Shown piece after piece: positions 34,665 through 42,440 of a DNA stretch of 64,000 nucleotides. Made by a program: the position numbers and the translations under genes. How positions within the stretch are numbered: position 1 is the first letter of the stretch; each line of letters opens with the position of its first letter. Below the pieces are notes generated by a model. That model had not been told where the DNA came from and made no database searches. It saw nothing but the letters and a program-made list of their open reading frames with translations. Source of the stretch: Streptomyces sp. Edi4 (GTDB lineage Bacteria; Actinomycetota; Actinomycetes; Streptomycetales; Streptomycetaceae); the NCBI RefSeq assembly GCF_040253615.1, contig NZ_JBEJGY010000004.1, positions 7,440,001 through 7,504,000 on the forward strand, given 5' to 3'.

Positions 34665-35036
34665 TCACGCGTCACGGGCGAAGGCCGCGCAGTCCGGACA
34701 CTCGTCGAGATAGCGGTGCCGGCACTCGGCGGCGTGCCGCAGGAACGTGATCGCCTGCTGACGGTGGGCGACTTCCTCCTCGAGCGCTGCCATCTTGGCC
34801 CTGACCACCGCCTGCGCCGCCGCCTTCGTCGGTGCCATGGCGGCGGTGACCTCGGGCAGGGAGAGACCGACCCGGCGCAGCTTCAGGACCGTACGCGCCG
34901 CGTCCAGCGCGCTCTCGTCGTACACGCGGTAGCCATGGCCGTCGCGGCGCACGGTGAGTGCTCCCACCTGTTCCCAGTGCCGCAGCACATGCGGCTCCAC
35001 GCCGAGTTCCGCCGCCACTTCTCCGATCGTCTTCAC
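34665..35036 (-). CDS. MerR-family transcriptional regulator
   Basis: A 123-residue regulator starting at GTG 35036 (MKTIGEVAAELGVEPHVLRHWEQVGAL). The N-terminal winged helix-turn-helix (about 1-70, with YRVYDESALDAARTVLKLRRVGLSLPEV) is typical MerR, followed by a dimerisation helix and a Cys-containing tail (AAECRHRYLDECPDCAAFA). The three cysteines could bind metal or sense redox or electrophiles. It is divergent from the NmrA-like gene across 48 bases that hold a promoter with the 19-bp spacer on which MerR proteins act, so that gene is its likely target. Confidence 0.9.
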   Translation of the reverse strand: MKTIGEVAAELGVEPHVLRHWEQVGALTVRRDGHGYRVYDESALDAARTVLKLRRVGLSLPEVTAAMAPTKAAAQAVVRAKMAALEEEVAHRQQAITFLRHAAECRHRYLDECPDCAAFARDA

Positions 35037-35046
35037 CGCACGCGCC

Positions 35047-35077
35047 TTGCCTTCATGTCGACCTGAACCCCTAACGT
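35047..35077 (+). promoter_or_regulatory. 19-bp-spacer MerR-type promoter with dyad operator
   Basis: -35 TTGCCT (35047-35052) and -10 TAACGT (35072-35077) are separated by 19 bases, the over-long spacing MerR activators correct by twisting DNA. Within the spacer a dyad TTCATGTC-GACCTGAA (35052-35067) matches in seven of eight pairs. The -10 ends 7 bases before the ATG at 35085, so the mRNA should be leaderless. Confidence 0.65.
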
Positions 35078-35084
35078 CTCGATC

Positions 35085-35966
35085 ATGCCTGACACCGAGG
35101 GGCCCACAGCCTCCCCGCACAGCCCATCCATCCTGGTCACCGGCGCGACCGGCAACCTCGGCCGGGAGATCGCCATCCGCCTTGCCGCGCAGGGCGCGCG
35201 CGTACGCTGCCTCACGCGTGAGCGGGGCGCCGCGCGCCCGGGAGCCGAGTGGGTGGCCGGTGACCTCACCGATCCCGGCGCGGTGCGCCGGGCGCTGGTG
35301 GGCATCGACGCCGTCTTCCTCATCTGGCCGCTGCTCACATCCGCACCCGCCCACGCCATGATCGCGGAACTCGCCGCGGCGGCGCCGCGCGTCGTCTATC
35401 TGTCGTCGTCGGCGGTGGACGATGAAGCAGGGGAGCAGAGCGATCCCATCGTGCAGGTGCACGCGGAGATGGAAGCCCTGCTGCATGACGCCGGGCTGCG
35501 CCCCGTGGTGCTGCGGAGTGACACGCTGGCCTCCAACGCCCGTGGCTGGGTGTCACAGGTGCGGGCGGGCGATGTCGTCTCGGGCCCGGACATGGCCCCT
35601 ACGGCCGTCGTCGACGAGCGCGACGTCGCGGACGCCGCCGTGGCCGTCCTGCTCGACGATGGCGGTCGACTGGGCGGCGGACCCCACGTGTTGACCGGCC
35701 CCGAGGTGCTGGGGCGGTCCGACCAGGTGGTGCGTCTCGGCGCGGCGCTCGGGTGTGATCTGCGCTTCGCGGCGCTCGCCCCTGATCTGGCGCGATCGCG
35801 GATGCTCGCCGACGGGCGCCCCGAGCCGTTGGTGGAGGCACTGGTCGCCGCCTCCGAGCGGCGACCCGCCTCGCGCCGCATCACCGATCACGTGGAGCGC
35901 CTTGCCGGCCGCCCGGCCGGGACCTTCGCGCGGTGGGCCCTGGACCACGCGCCCGAGTTCCGCTGA
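35085..35966 (+). CDS. NmrA-like NAD(P)-binding family protein
   Basis: A 293-residue protein of the atypical SDR/NmrA group. ILVTGATGNLGREIAIRLAAQGARVRCLTR at the N-terminus binds NAD(P); VVYLSSSAVDDEAGEQSDPIVQVHAEMEALLHDAGLRPVVLRSDTLASNARGW follows the family pattern in which the classical catalytic tyrosine is missing. Members act as redox sensors or as quinone reductases. Predicted to be produced from a leaderless transcript under control of the divergent MerR protein, so a role in redox or electrophile stress is reasonable (inference). Confidence 0.9.
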   Translation: MPDTEGPTASPHSPSILVTGATGNLGREIAIRLAAQGARVRCLTRERGAARPGAEWVAGDLTDPGAVRRALVGIDAVFLIWPLLTSAPAHAMIAELAAAAPRVVYLSSSAVDDEAGEQSDPIVQVHAEMEALLHDAGLRPVVLRSDTLASNARGWVSQVRAGDVVSGPDMAPTAVVDERDVADAAVAVLLDDGGRLGGGPHVLTGPEVLGRSDQVVRLGAALGCDLRFAALAPDLARSRMLADGRPEPLVEALVAASERRPASRRITDHVERLAGRPAGTFARWALDHAPEFR

Positions 35967-36064
35967 CGACGACCGTGGCCCGCCCGTTCGGCGGGCCCGC
36001 CGGGCCGATGCCGCCTATCGTGAAAAGCACGAGATCCAGGCGGCGTCGCGCGGGCAGGTGCAAG

Positions 36065-37303
36065 GTGAACGGGTCCGGCATCCACTACGAGGCGGTGTTC
36101 CGGGCCCTGCCCGCCCCGGTGGCCCTGCTGACCACCGACCTCGTGTACGCCGATGTGAACAGGGCGTTCACCACGATGACGGGCCGGACCCGCGAGCAGT
36201 TGGTCGGGCACTACCTCTTCGACGTCTTTCCGGACAACCCCGACGACCCGGGCGCCAGCGGCATGCGCAACCTGGGCGCCTCGCTGCGCCGGGTCGCGGC
36301 CAGCGGCGAGCGCGACACCATGGCGCTCCAACGGTACGACGTGGAGGACCCCACCCGGCCCGGGGTGTGGGAGGAGCGTTACTTCAGCCCGGTCAACACC
36401 CCCATCCGCGGCCCGGACGGCGAAGTGGTCCTGATCCTGCACCGAGTGGAAGAGGTCACCGAACTCATCCGTGCCCGTGGCGGAGCCGGCGCCGCCGGGG
36501 ACGGCGACCGGGCCAGGGTCCTGGAGGCCGAACTGTACAACCGGGCCAGGGAACTGCAAGAGGTCAACGACCGGCTGCGCCAGGCCCACTCCCGGGAACA
36601 CGAGATCGCCCTCTCCCTTCAGGCCGCCATGCTGCCCCTGCCCCGCCCGCTGGGACAGCGCACCGCGGCCGTGCGCTACCGGCCCGCCGTCGGCGCCCTG
36701 AACGTGTGCGGGGACTGGTACGACCTGGCGGAGCTGCCCGGCGACCGGCTCGCCGTCGCCGTCGGCGACGTGGTCGGGCACGGCCTGGCCGCCGCCGGGG
36801 TGATGGGGCAGCTGCGCAGCGCCCTGAGCGCCGCGTCCCTGGTCGCCGAGGGGCCCGCGCGCGCCCTGGACGTCCTCAGTCTGTACGCCCGCTCGGTGGA
36901 CGGCGCCGAGTCCACCACCGTCTTCCAAGCGGTCATCGACTGGAGCAGCCACACGCTGACCTACAGCAGCGCCGGACACCCGCCCGCCGCGCTGGTGCGT
37001 CCGGACGCCACCGTGCGCTTCCTGGACGCCGCGACGGACCCGCCGCTCGGCGCCCGCCCGGAACCGGTCGCCCGGCCGCAGGCCACGGTCCCCTTCGCGG
37101 CGGGGTCGAGCCTGGTGCTGTACACCGATGGGCTCATCGAGCGCCGCGACGAGGACATCGACACCGGCCTTCAGCGGCTGGCCGGTTCCCTCACCCGCCA
37201 CCACGGGGCCGGCCCCGAAGCGCTCGCGGACGCCGTCCTGGACGATCTGATCCCGGTCGGCGGCGCCACCGACGACACGGCCCTGGTCGTCATCGGCCTG
37301 TGA
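36065..37303 (+). CDS. PAS-domain SpoIIE-type PP2C phosphatase
   Basis: A 412-residue cytosolic protein. A PAS domain (about 10-125, HYEAVFRALPAPVALLTTDLVYADVNRAFTTMTGRTREQLVG) is joined by a coiled coil (VLEAELYNRARELQEVNDRLRQAHSREHEIALSLQAAML) to a SpoIIE/PP2C phosphatase with the metal-binding blocks GDWYDL, VAVGDVVGHGLAA, YTDGLIERRDEDID and GATDDTALVVIGL. It should dephosphorylate an anti-sigma antagonist, releasing a sigma factor on a PAS-sensed signal. GTG 36065 is a reasonable start; ATG 36008 would add 19 basic residues. No cognate STAS partner is adjacent. A strong hairpin follows. Confidence 0.88.
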   Translation: MNGSGIHYEAVFRALPAPVALLTTDLVYADVNRAFTTMTGRTREQLVGHYLFDVFPDNPDDPGASGMRNLGASLRRVAASGERDTMALQRYDVEDPTRPGVWEERYFSPVNTPIRGPDGEVVLILHRVEEVTELIRARGGAGAAGDGDRARVLEAELYNRARELQEVNDRLRQAHSREHEIALSLQAAMLPLPRPLGQRTAAVRYRPAVGALNVCGDWYDLAELPGDRLAVAVGDVVGHGLAAAGVMGQLRSALSAASLVAEGPARALDVLSLYARSVDGAESTTVFQAVIDWSSHTLTYSSAGHPPAALVRPDATVRFLDAATDPPLGARPEPVARPQATVPFAAGSSLVLYTDGLIERRDEDIDTGLQRLAGSLTRHHGAGPEALADAVLDDLIPVGGATDDTALVVIGL

Positions 37304-37306
37304 GGC

Positions 37307-37355
37307 GCGCCCCGGGGACCGTGCCGCTACCGAGCGGACACGGTCCCCGGGGCGC
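37307..37355 (+). terminator. Strong hairpin terminator after SpoIIE-type gene
   Basis: Perfect 17-bp stem (37307-37323 with 37339-37355); the 15-base loop itself contains CCGCT-ACCG-AGCGG, extending the fold. It starts four bases after the stop codon. It may also serve the small convergent gene at 37406. Confidence 0.82.
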
Positions 37356-37405
37356 TTCTCGTGCGGCGGATGGAGTACATCCGCCCGTGCATCCGCCTGG
37401 GGCCG

Positions 37406-37561
37406 TTACCAGTAGTGCCGCCGGCCGCCGACCGCGTGACCCACGGATCCCAGGATCCACAGGATGACGCCGAGGACGACGAGGATGACGCCGATGGTCC
37501 ACAGGATGGATATGCCGGCCACGAAGCCGATGACCAGCAGGATGACTCCGAGGACGATCAT
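37406..37561 (-). CDS. Small hydrophobic protein, DUF6131-like
   Basis: A 51-residue membrane protein starting at ATG 37561 behind GGAGGA. Two closely packed hydrophobic helices (MIVLGVILLVIGFVAGISIL and WTIGVILVVLGVILWILGSVG) end in GHAVGGRRHYW, which fits the DUF6131 family of streptomycete small membrane proteins. Function unknown; the family is often found near stress-response genes. Confidence 0.82.
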   Translation of the reverse strand: MIVLGVILLVIGFVAGISILWTIGVILVVLGVILWILGSVGHAVGGRRHYW

Positions 37562-37709
37562 GATGTCCTCCGCTCTCGTGGAAGGGTTGCCGCTCCTTGT
37601 ACCAGAGTAGGTCCGCGCGCCCGATAGGGACCTGTTCGAACGCGGCGAACCTCGGCGGACCCGGCCTCGGCGCCGGCCCAGGCCCCGGCCCTGGGGGTGA
37701 GGGTGGCGG

Positions 37710-38090
37710 CTAGGCGTTTGTGAGCCGGAGCTGGACGTCGACCTCCTGGTCGCCCGCCGCGCTGCCCGCCGCCTCGACCGCGAAGGCCGCGGACAGCGTA
37801 CGGCGCAGCCGCTCGACCGCCACCGGGCCGCCCTGCAACTCGGCGGTGACGGGTCCGGACAGAAGGACCCCCGCCACCTGCTCGGGAGCGTGGTCGGCAC
37901 AGAAGCTTCCGCTCCAAGCGGCCGGCTGCGGCCCCTCGTCGCGGTGGGGCACGACGCCCGCGCGGTCGGAGGTGAAGTGGGCGCCAAGGAGCTCGAAGAC
38001 CGCGTCCGCGTCGGCCGCGGAGCACTCCGCGAGCATGACCTGGACCAGGTCGGGGGAGTCGGGGGAGGCCGGGGTGGAGGTGTCGTTCAC
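37710..38090 (-). CDS. Conserved hypothetical protein
   Basis: A 126-residue soluble acidic protein with start ATG 38090. The pattern DSPDLVQVMLAECSAADADAVFELLGAHFTSDR followed by VAGVLLSGPVTAELQGGPVAVERLRRTLSAAFAVEAAGSAAGDQEVDVQLRLTN suggests an alpha/beta fold with two similar beta-alpha-beta halves. No family or catalytic residues recognised. It lies 106 bases from the VOC gene upstream and may share its transcript. Confidence 0.7.
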   Translation of the reverse strand: MNDTSTPASPDSPDLVQVMLAECSAADADAVFELLGAHFTSDRAGVVPHRDEGPQPAAWSGSFCADHAPEQVAGVLLSGPVTAELQGGPVAVERLRRTLSAAFAVEAAGSAAGDQEVDVQLRLTNA

Positions 38091-38196
38091 GTTGTTCTCC
38101 GTGCTTCTGGCTCAGTGGGCTGGTGTCCAAACAGGACGGTGGGAGAAGCGGGCGCCGGGCGGGCCGCGCGCCCGCTTCGGCGGGATGGGTGGGGCG

Positions 38197-38568
38197 TCAC
38201 GCCCGGCACAGGCAGAAGGGGTGGCCCGCCGGGTCCGCGTACACGCGGAAACCGCGCTCGCCGCCGTGGTCGTCGAGGTCGAGCGGGGTGGCGCCGAGGG
38301 AGAGGACCTGCTGCTCGGCCGCCTCCATGTCCTGGACGGTGAAGTCCAGGTGCAGCTGCTGGGAGTTGCGGTCCCCACGCGGCCATTCCGGCGGCGTGAG
38401 ACCCGGCGCGCGCTGGAAGGAGACGCGGTGACCGCCGGGGGCGTACAGGTCGTACCAGTCCTCGCCGTCGTTCTTCACCTCGCCGCCGAGCACCGCCGCG
38501 TAGAAGGCGGCCAGCGCCTCGGGATCGGGACAGTCAAGGGCCACGAGGCAGTACGTCGCGATGGGCAT
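38197..38568 (-). CDS. VOC (glyoxalase/bleomycin resistance) family protein
   Basis: A 123-residue single VOC domain starting at ATG 38568 behind GAGGAGA. The beta-alpha-beta-beta-beta modules are visible: ATYCLVALDCPDPEALAAFYAAVLG, then HRVSFQRAP, then LHLDFTVQDMEAAEQQVLSLGATPLDLDDHGGERGFRVYADPAGHPFCLCRA. HLDF and the final GHPFCLC correspond to ligand and metal positions. The fold supports several activities (glyoxalase, dioxygenase, drug binding). It follows the F420-dependent oxidoreductase gene by 40 bases and is probably co-transcribed. Confidence 0.87.
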   Translation of the reverse strand: MPIATYCLVALDCPDPEALAAFYAAVLGGEVKNDGEDWYDLYAPGGHRVSFQRAPGLTPPEWPRGDRNSQQLHLDFTVQDMEAAEQQVLSLGATPLDLDDHGGERGFRVYADPAGHPFCLCRA

Positions 38569-38608
38569 GGGTCTCCTCGGGTGTCGTCGTCTCGGGTGTC
38601 GTCGTGGG

Positions 38609-39574
38609 TCAGAGTTCGCGCAGCGCGGGAAGCAGCTTCCGCTCCGCCCATTCGATGAACGGGCGCTGGTGGTCGCCGCCCACCTGGACGAGCGCGACCT
38701 CCGTGAACCCGGCCTCGACGTAGGGGCGTACGGCCTCGACGAACGCCGAGACGTCGTCGCCGCACGGGATCGCGTCCGCGACGTCGTCACGGGTCACGAA
38801 GCTCGTCGCGCCCGCGAAGCCCGAGGGGCCCGGCAGTTCGGAGTTCACCGGCCAGCCGCCCATCGCCCAGCGGAACTGGTCGTGGGCGCGGGCGATCGCC
38901 GCGTCTCGGTCGGTGTCGAAGCAGACGGGCAGCTGCCCGACCCGGGGCTTGCCCTGGCCGCCGTGCCGGTCGAAGGCGTCGATCAGCTTCTTCTTGGGCT
39001 CGGTGGCGATCACCAGGTCGGCGAGGCGCCCCGCCAGCGCACAGGACCGCTCGCCCGAGACCGCGACGCCGATCGGCACCGGCTCGTCCGGAAGGTCCCA
39101 CAGACGCGCGTTGGACACGTCGAAGTACGTGCCCTGGTGGTTGACGGTCTCGCCGGAGAACAGGTCCCTGATGATTTCGACGGCCTCTTCCAGCATCCCG
39201 ATGCGCACCTGCGGCGAGGGCCAACCGGCGCCCGTGACATGCTCGTTGAGGTTTTCTCCGGAGCCCAGGCCGAGGCGGAAGCGGCCCTCGGACAGCAACT
39301 GCATCGTGGCGGCCTTCTGGGCGACGACCGCCGGATGGTAACGGACCGTCGGACAGGTCACGTAGGTCATGAGCGGGATCCGGCTCGTCGCCTGCGCCGC
39401 CGCGCCCAGGACGCTCCACGCGTAGGGCGCGTGCCCCTGGGACTCCAGCCACGGGAAGTAGTGGTCGGAGGTGACGGAGAAGTCGAAGCCCGCACGCTCG
39501 GCCGCGACCACGTCTTCGACGAGGGCGCGGGGGCCTGCTTGCTCGGTCATCATCGTGTAGCCGATTTGCACCAT
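38609..39574 (-). CDS. F420-dependent LLM-class oxidoreductase (paralogue 1)
   Basis: A 321-residue TIM-barrel flavin/F420-dependent oxidoreductase. IGYTMMTEQAGPRALVEDVVAAERAGFDFSVTSDHYFPWLESQGHAPYAWSVLGAAAQAT, PLMTYVTCPTVRYHPAVVAQKAATMQLLSEGRFRLGLGSGENLNEHVTG and FDVSNARLWDLPDEPVPIGVAVSG are characteristic of the F420-dependent glucose-6-phosphate dehydrogenase-like subgroup (TIGR03557). Its substrate is probably a sugar phosphate or alcohol, not decided here. A second paralogue lies at 41202-42155. The VOC gene downstream is likely in the same operon. Confidence 0.9.
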   Translation of the reverse strand: MVQIGYTMMTEQAGPRALVEDVVAAERAGFDFSVTSDHYFPWLESQGHAPYAWSVLGAAAQATSRIPLMTYVTCPTVRYHPAVVAQKAATMQLLSEGRFRLGLGSGENLNEHVTGAGWPSPQVRIGMLEEAVEIIRDLFSGETVNHQGTYFDVSNARLWDLPDEPVPIGVAVSGERSCALAGRLADLVIATEPKKKLIDAFDRHGGQGKPRVGQLPVCFDTDRDAAIARAHDQFRWAMGGWPVNSELPGPSGFAGATSFVTRDDVADAIPCGDDVSAFVEAVRPYVEAGFTEVALVQVGGDHQRPFIEWAERKLLPALREL

Positions 39575-39773
39575 ATTCCACCCTTTGCCGATCCGCTGCG
39601 GCCAAAACCTCCGTCCGCGCGAGGACCGCCGCCGACGGCTCGCCGAGTACCCCCTGTCGCGGGGCGTACGCGGCCAGGATGCGCCCTGGGAACGACTTGC
39701 GCGCGACAGGTTTCAATCACGCGTCCCGGGCAACCCGGTCCGGGCAGACCCGTCTCCCGTACGAGGAGTTGCC

Positions 39774-39989
39774 GTGGTCCTCATAGCCGTCTTCCTGCCC
39801 AGCCTGATGCTGATGGCCGTCCTGGGGCTCGGCAGATACGAAGAGCTCCTGCTGGGCGGGGACGAGCCCGCCGAGGCGCCACAAGGCCGCCATTTGGCCG
39901 CCGTGCCGGATCTGGCGGAGGACGAGGCGCCCGAGCCGGACACGCAGCGTGCGTCCGAGGACCTTCCGGGGCAGCGGCGCGCGGCATGA
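39774..39989 (+). CDS. Small membrane-anchored protein
   Basis: A 71-residue protein starting at GTG 39774, five bases after ACGAGGAG. One N-terminal hydrophobic helix (VVLIAVFLPSLMLMAVLGLG) is followed by an acidic, probably disordered tail. No family recognised. It is divergent from the F420-dependent oxidoreductase gene and 96 bases before the HAD gene. Confidence 0.65.
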   Translation: MVLIAVFLPSLMLMAVLGLGRYEELLLGGDEPAEAPQGRHLAAVPDLAEDEAPEPDTQRASEDLPGQRRAA

Positions 39990-40085
39990 GCCGTTTCCCG
40001 GTCCGCGGATGTCGCGGGCCGGGACGCACGGCATGATCGGCAGGGGAGCGGAACCAACCCGGGCACGTAACGAAAGGCAAGACGC

Positions 40086-40760
40086 ATGGCACGTGCGGCG
40101 CTGTTCGACGTCGACGGCACTCTCGTCGACACCAACCATCTGCACGTGGTCACCTGGTGGGAAGCGTTCCGCCAGGCGGGGCACGACGTGACGATGCGTG
40201 ACATCCACCGGGCGGTCGGACTCGGCTCCGACGACCTCATCGGGCATCTGCTCGGCCAGGACCGCGACCAGGACCAGGACGAGACGTTGAACGCCGCGCA
40301 CACCGCCCTGTACGGCACCTACTTCGACCGCCTGCCCGCCCTCGACGGCGCGCGCCGGCTGCTGCGCGAGCTCGCCGGGCGGGGCTGGCGCATCGTCCTG
40401 GCCACATCGGCGGGCGGACCCGAGCTGAAGGCCCTGCGCCGCGCCATCGACGCCGACGACGTCATCGCGGGCGTGGCCAGCGCGGACGACGTCAGCGACG
40501 GCAAACCCGCACCGGACCCCGTCGAGCGGGCCCTTGAGCTGGCCGAGGCCACGTCCTCGGACGCGGTGTTCGTGGGGGACACGGTCTGGGACATGAAGGC
40601 GGCCTCGGCCGCGGGCGTGCGCGCCGTGGCGCTGCTCGCCGGGGGAATTCCCCGCGCGGACCTCGAAGAAGCGGGCGCGGTGGCCGTCTACCGCGACCCC
40701 GCCGAACTCCTCTCCCAGCTGGACACGAGCATCTTCGCCCAGATGGAACGCGAGGGCTGA
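40086..40760 (+). CDS. HAD-superfamily phosphatase
   Basis: A 224-residue HAD hydrolase. Motif I is FDVDGTLVDTN (D9, D11 as nucleophile and acid), motif II the serine/threonine in VLATSAGG, motif III lysine in DGKPAPDPV, and motif IV GDTVWDM. A cap domain lies between motifs I and II, as in the phosphoglycolate phosphatase/beta-phosphoglucomutase group. The exact substrate is not predictable. Start ATG 40086 with GAAAGG upstream; a repeat array and a large hairpin follow. Confidence 0.9.
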   Translation: MARAALFDVDGTLVDTNHLHVVTWWEAFRQAGHDVTMRDIHRAVGLGSDDLIGHLLGQDRDQDQDETLNAAHTALYGTYFDRLPALDGARRLLRELAGRGWRIVLATSAGGPELKALRRAIDADDVIAGVASADDVSDGKPAPDPVERALELAEATSSDAVFVGDTVWDMKAASAAGVRAVALLAGGIPRADLEEAGAVAVYRDPAELLSQLDTSIFAQMEREG

Positions 40761-40775
40761 GGCAGGCCGCGCCCA

Positions 40776-40855
40776 CCCCGACAACAGGGCCGCGCTACCC
40801 CAACAACAGGGCCGTGCCTCCCCAACAACAGGGCCGTGCCTCCCCAACAGCGGGG
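40776..40855. repeat. 22-bp tandem repeat, three full units and a partial fourth
   Basis: Units at 40776-40797, 40798-40819 and 40820-40841, then a partial unit from 40842. Units two and three are identical; unit one differs at a few positions. Each contains ACAACAGGGCCG. The array starts 16 bases after the HAD stop codon and leads directly into the terminator hairpin. Confidence 0.8.
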
Positions 40856-40916
40856 CGCACCGCGAAAGGACGCCTGCCGAGGACCAGAGCCCCGGCAGGC
40901 GTCCTTTCGCGGTGCG
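40856..40916 (+). terminator. 24-bp perfect hairpin between convergent genes
   Basis: Left arm 40856-40879 pairs perfectly with 40893-40916, with a 13-base loop. It lies between the HAD gene and the convergent small gene that ends at 40944, so it can terminate both transcripts. Confidence 0.85.
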
Positions 40917-40943
40917 GCACCGCTTGCGTCGCGGCATCGCGCC

Positions 40944-41141
40944 TCAGTCGTCGGACGCCTCTTCCTGCGCGTGCTCGTTCGGCGTCAGCGCGTCTCCCGC
41001 CTCGCCGTCGTGGGCGTCCTTGCGTCCCGCCTTCTTGGGGTCACGCGTCTGCGCGTCCTCGAACTCCTTGAGGACTTCGCCCATCGCGCTGTCGGGGTGG
41101 GACGGGGCGGAGCCGGTGTCGTGCTGGTGCGGGCGGGTCAT
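40944..41141 (-). CDS. Small hydrophilic protein
   Basis: A 65-residue highly charged, probably disordered protein starting at ATG 41141 behind GGGAG. It is rich in Asp, Glu, Lys and His (GEVLKEFEDAQTRDPKKAGRKDAHDGEAGDAL). No domain recognised. It lies 60 bases downstream of the second F420-dependent oxidoreductase gene and may be co-transcribed with it. Confidence 0.65.
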   Translation of the reverse strand: MTRPHQHDTGSAPSHPDSAMGEVLKEFEDAQTRDPKKAGRKDAHDGEAGDALTPNEHAQEEASDD

Positions 41142-41201
41142 GTCACTCCCGTGGTCGGTGCGTCGCTGTCCTTGCGCGGGCCGCCTCGGTTCTGGTCCCG
41201 C

Positions 41202-42155
41202 TCAGCCGAGCCGGGGCAGCACCTTGGTGCGGTAGAAGTCGAAGAAGCCCTGCTGGTCCTTGCCGATCTGGTTGATGTAGACGGTGTCGAACCCGGCATC
41301 CACATACCCCTTGACCGCCGCGACATGAGCGTCCGGATCAGGTCCGCACGTGACGTTCTCGCGTACGCGGTCGGGGGTGACGAGTTCGGATGCCTGCTCG
41401 AAGTGGGCCGGGGTGGGCAGGATCTGGGCCAGCTCGCCCGGCAGCTGCTCATTGGGCCACAGACGGTGCGCGGTGCGCAGCGCCTCCTCCTCGTCGGTGC
41501 TCCAGCAGACCTTGAGCCCGGCCATCACCGGTTTGCTGCCGCCCCCGCTGCGCCGGAAGCGCTCGATGGCGGAGGCGTCGGGCGCCATCGTGATGAAGCC
41601 GTCCCCGATCCGTCCCGCCACCTCGGCGGCGAGCGGCCCGAAGGCGGACACGTCGATGGGAACGGGCTCGTCGGGCACGGTGTAGAGCCGTGCGTTCTCC
41701 ACCGTGTAGTGCTTGCCGTGGTGGCTGACCTGCTCGCCGGTGAAGAGCTGACGCATCACCCTGACGGCTTCCTCCATCATCTCCAGGCGGACGGCGGCCT
41801 CCGGCCAGGGATCGCCCAGGATGTGCTCGTTCAGGGCCTCCCCGCTGCCGATCCCGAGCCGGAAGCGCCCTCCCAGCTGTACGGCGCTCGTGGCCGCGGC
41901 CTGGGCGACGACGGCGGGGTGCATTCGCACGATGGGGCACGTCACGGCGGTCTCCACCGGGAGCGAGACCGCCTGGGACAGCGCACCGATCACCGACCAG
42001 ACGAACGGGCTCTGCCCCTGCTCGCCGTTCCACGGGTGGTAATGGTCGGAGATCCACAGCGAGGTGAACCCGGCCTGCTCCGCCATTCGGGCCTGCTCCA
42101 CCAACTCGGCGGGCGTGTGTTCCTCGCTGGACAGGAAGTAGCCGTATTCCGTCAT
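41202..42155 (-). CDS. F420-dependent LLM-class oxidoreductase (paralogue 2)
   Basis: A 317-residue protein of the same TIGR03557-like subgroup as the enzyme at 38609-39574. Shared blocks include SDHYHPWNGEQGQSPFVWSVIGALSQA, TCPIVRMHPAVVAQAAAT, GGRFRLGIGSGEALNEHILG and YTVENARLYTVPDEPVPIDVSAFG. The pair is clearly homologous but diverged over most of the length, so this is an old duplication or independent acquisition and not a recent copy. It uses reduced or oxidised F420 for hydride transfer on an unknown substrate. Confidence 0.9.
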   Translation of the reverse strand: MTEYGYFLSSEEHTPAELVEQARMAEQAGFTSLWISDHYHPWNGEQGQSPFVWSVIGALSQAVSLPVETAVTCPIVRMHPAVVAQAAATSAVQLGGRFRLGIGSGEALNEHILGDPWPEAAVRLEMMEEAVRVMRQLFTGEQVSHHGKHYTVENARLYTVPDEPVPIDVSAFGPLAAEVAGRIGDGFITMAPDASAIERFRRSGGGSKPVMAGLKVCWSTDEEEALRTAHRLWPNEQLPGELAQILPTPAHFEQASELVTPDRVRENVTCGPDPDAHVAAVKGYVDAGFDTVYINQIGKDQQGFFDFYRTKVLPRLG

Positions 42156-42363
42156 GCGGACTCCTCACGGGTGCGGGACGCGACGCGTCCCTCTCCGGGT
42201 GGCCGAAGTGGGCCCGGGGAAACCGTCCCGGGGCCGCGAGTTCGTCCGGCACTGGGGACCCCGTCCCCTGCCACCCTAGGCGGGGCGCCGGGCCCCCGCA
42301 CGCGCGAGCGGCGGCGGACGGCCGAGTGGCGGGGGCGACCGGCGTCCGGTAGCCGTAGGGAGG

Positions 42364-42388
42364 GTGTGGGCACCCCGCTCACGGGTAC
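42364..42388 (+). promoter_or_regulatory. Possible sigma-B-type promoter
   Basis: GTGT (42364-42367), 15 bases, then GGGTAC (42383-42388), resembling the stress sigma factor consensus GTTT-N14-16-GGGTAY. It lies 52 bases upstream of the FAD/Fe-S gene. The -35 match is imperfect, so this is a weak call. Confidence 0.3.
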
Positions 42389-42440
42389 TCGCCGGGCGCG
42401 GGGGGAGCGACGGTCGAAGACGAGAACTGGAGTGATGCAG

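Noticed and set aside
39709..39735. GTTT-N14-GGGCAA as a sigma-B-type promoter before the small gene at 39774
   Set aside because: The -10 deviates from GGGTAY at two key positions; too weak to list.
40836..42440. Open frame continuous upstream of the FAD/Fe-S gene for about 1.6 kb
   Set aside because: It runs antisense to the F420-dependent oxidoreductase and the small hydrophilic gene, both with clear family features and ribosome sites; the openness is a by-product of high GC.
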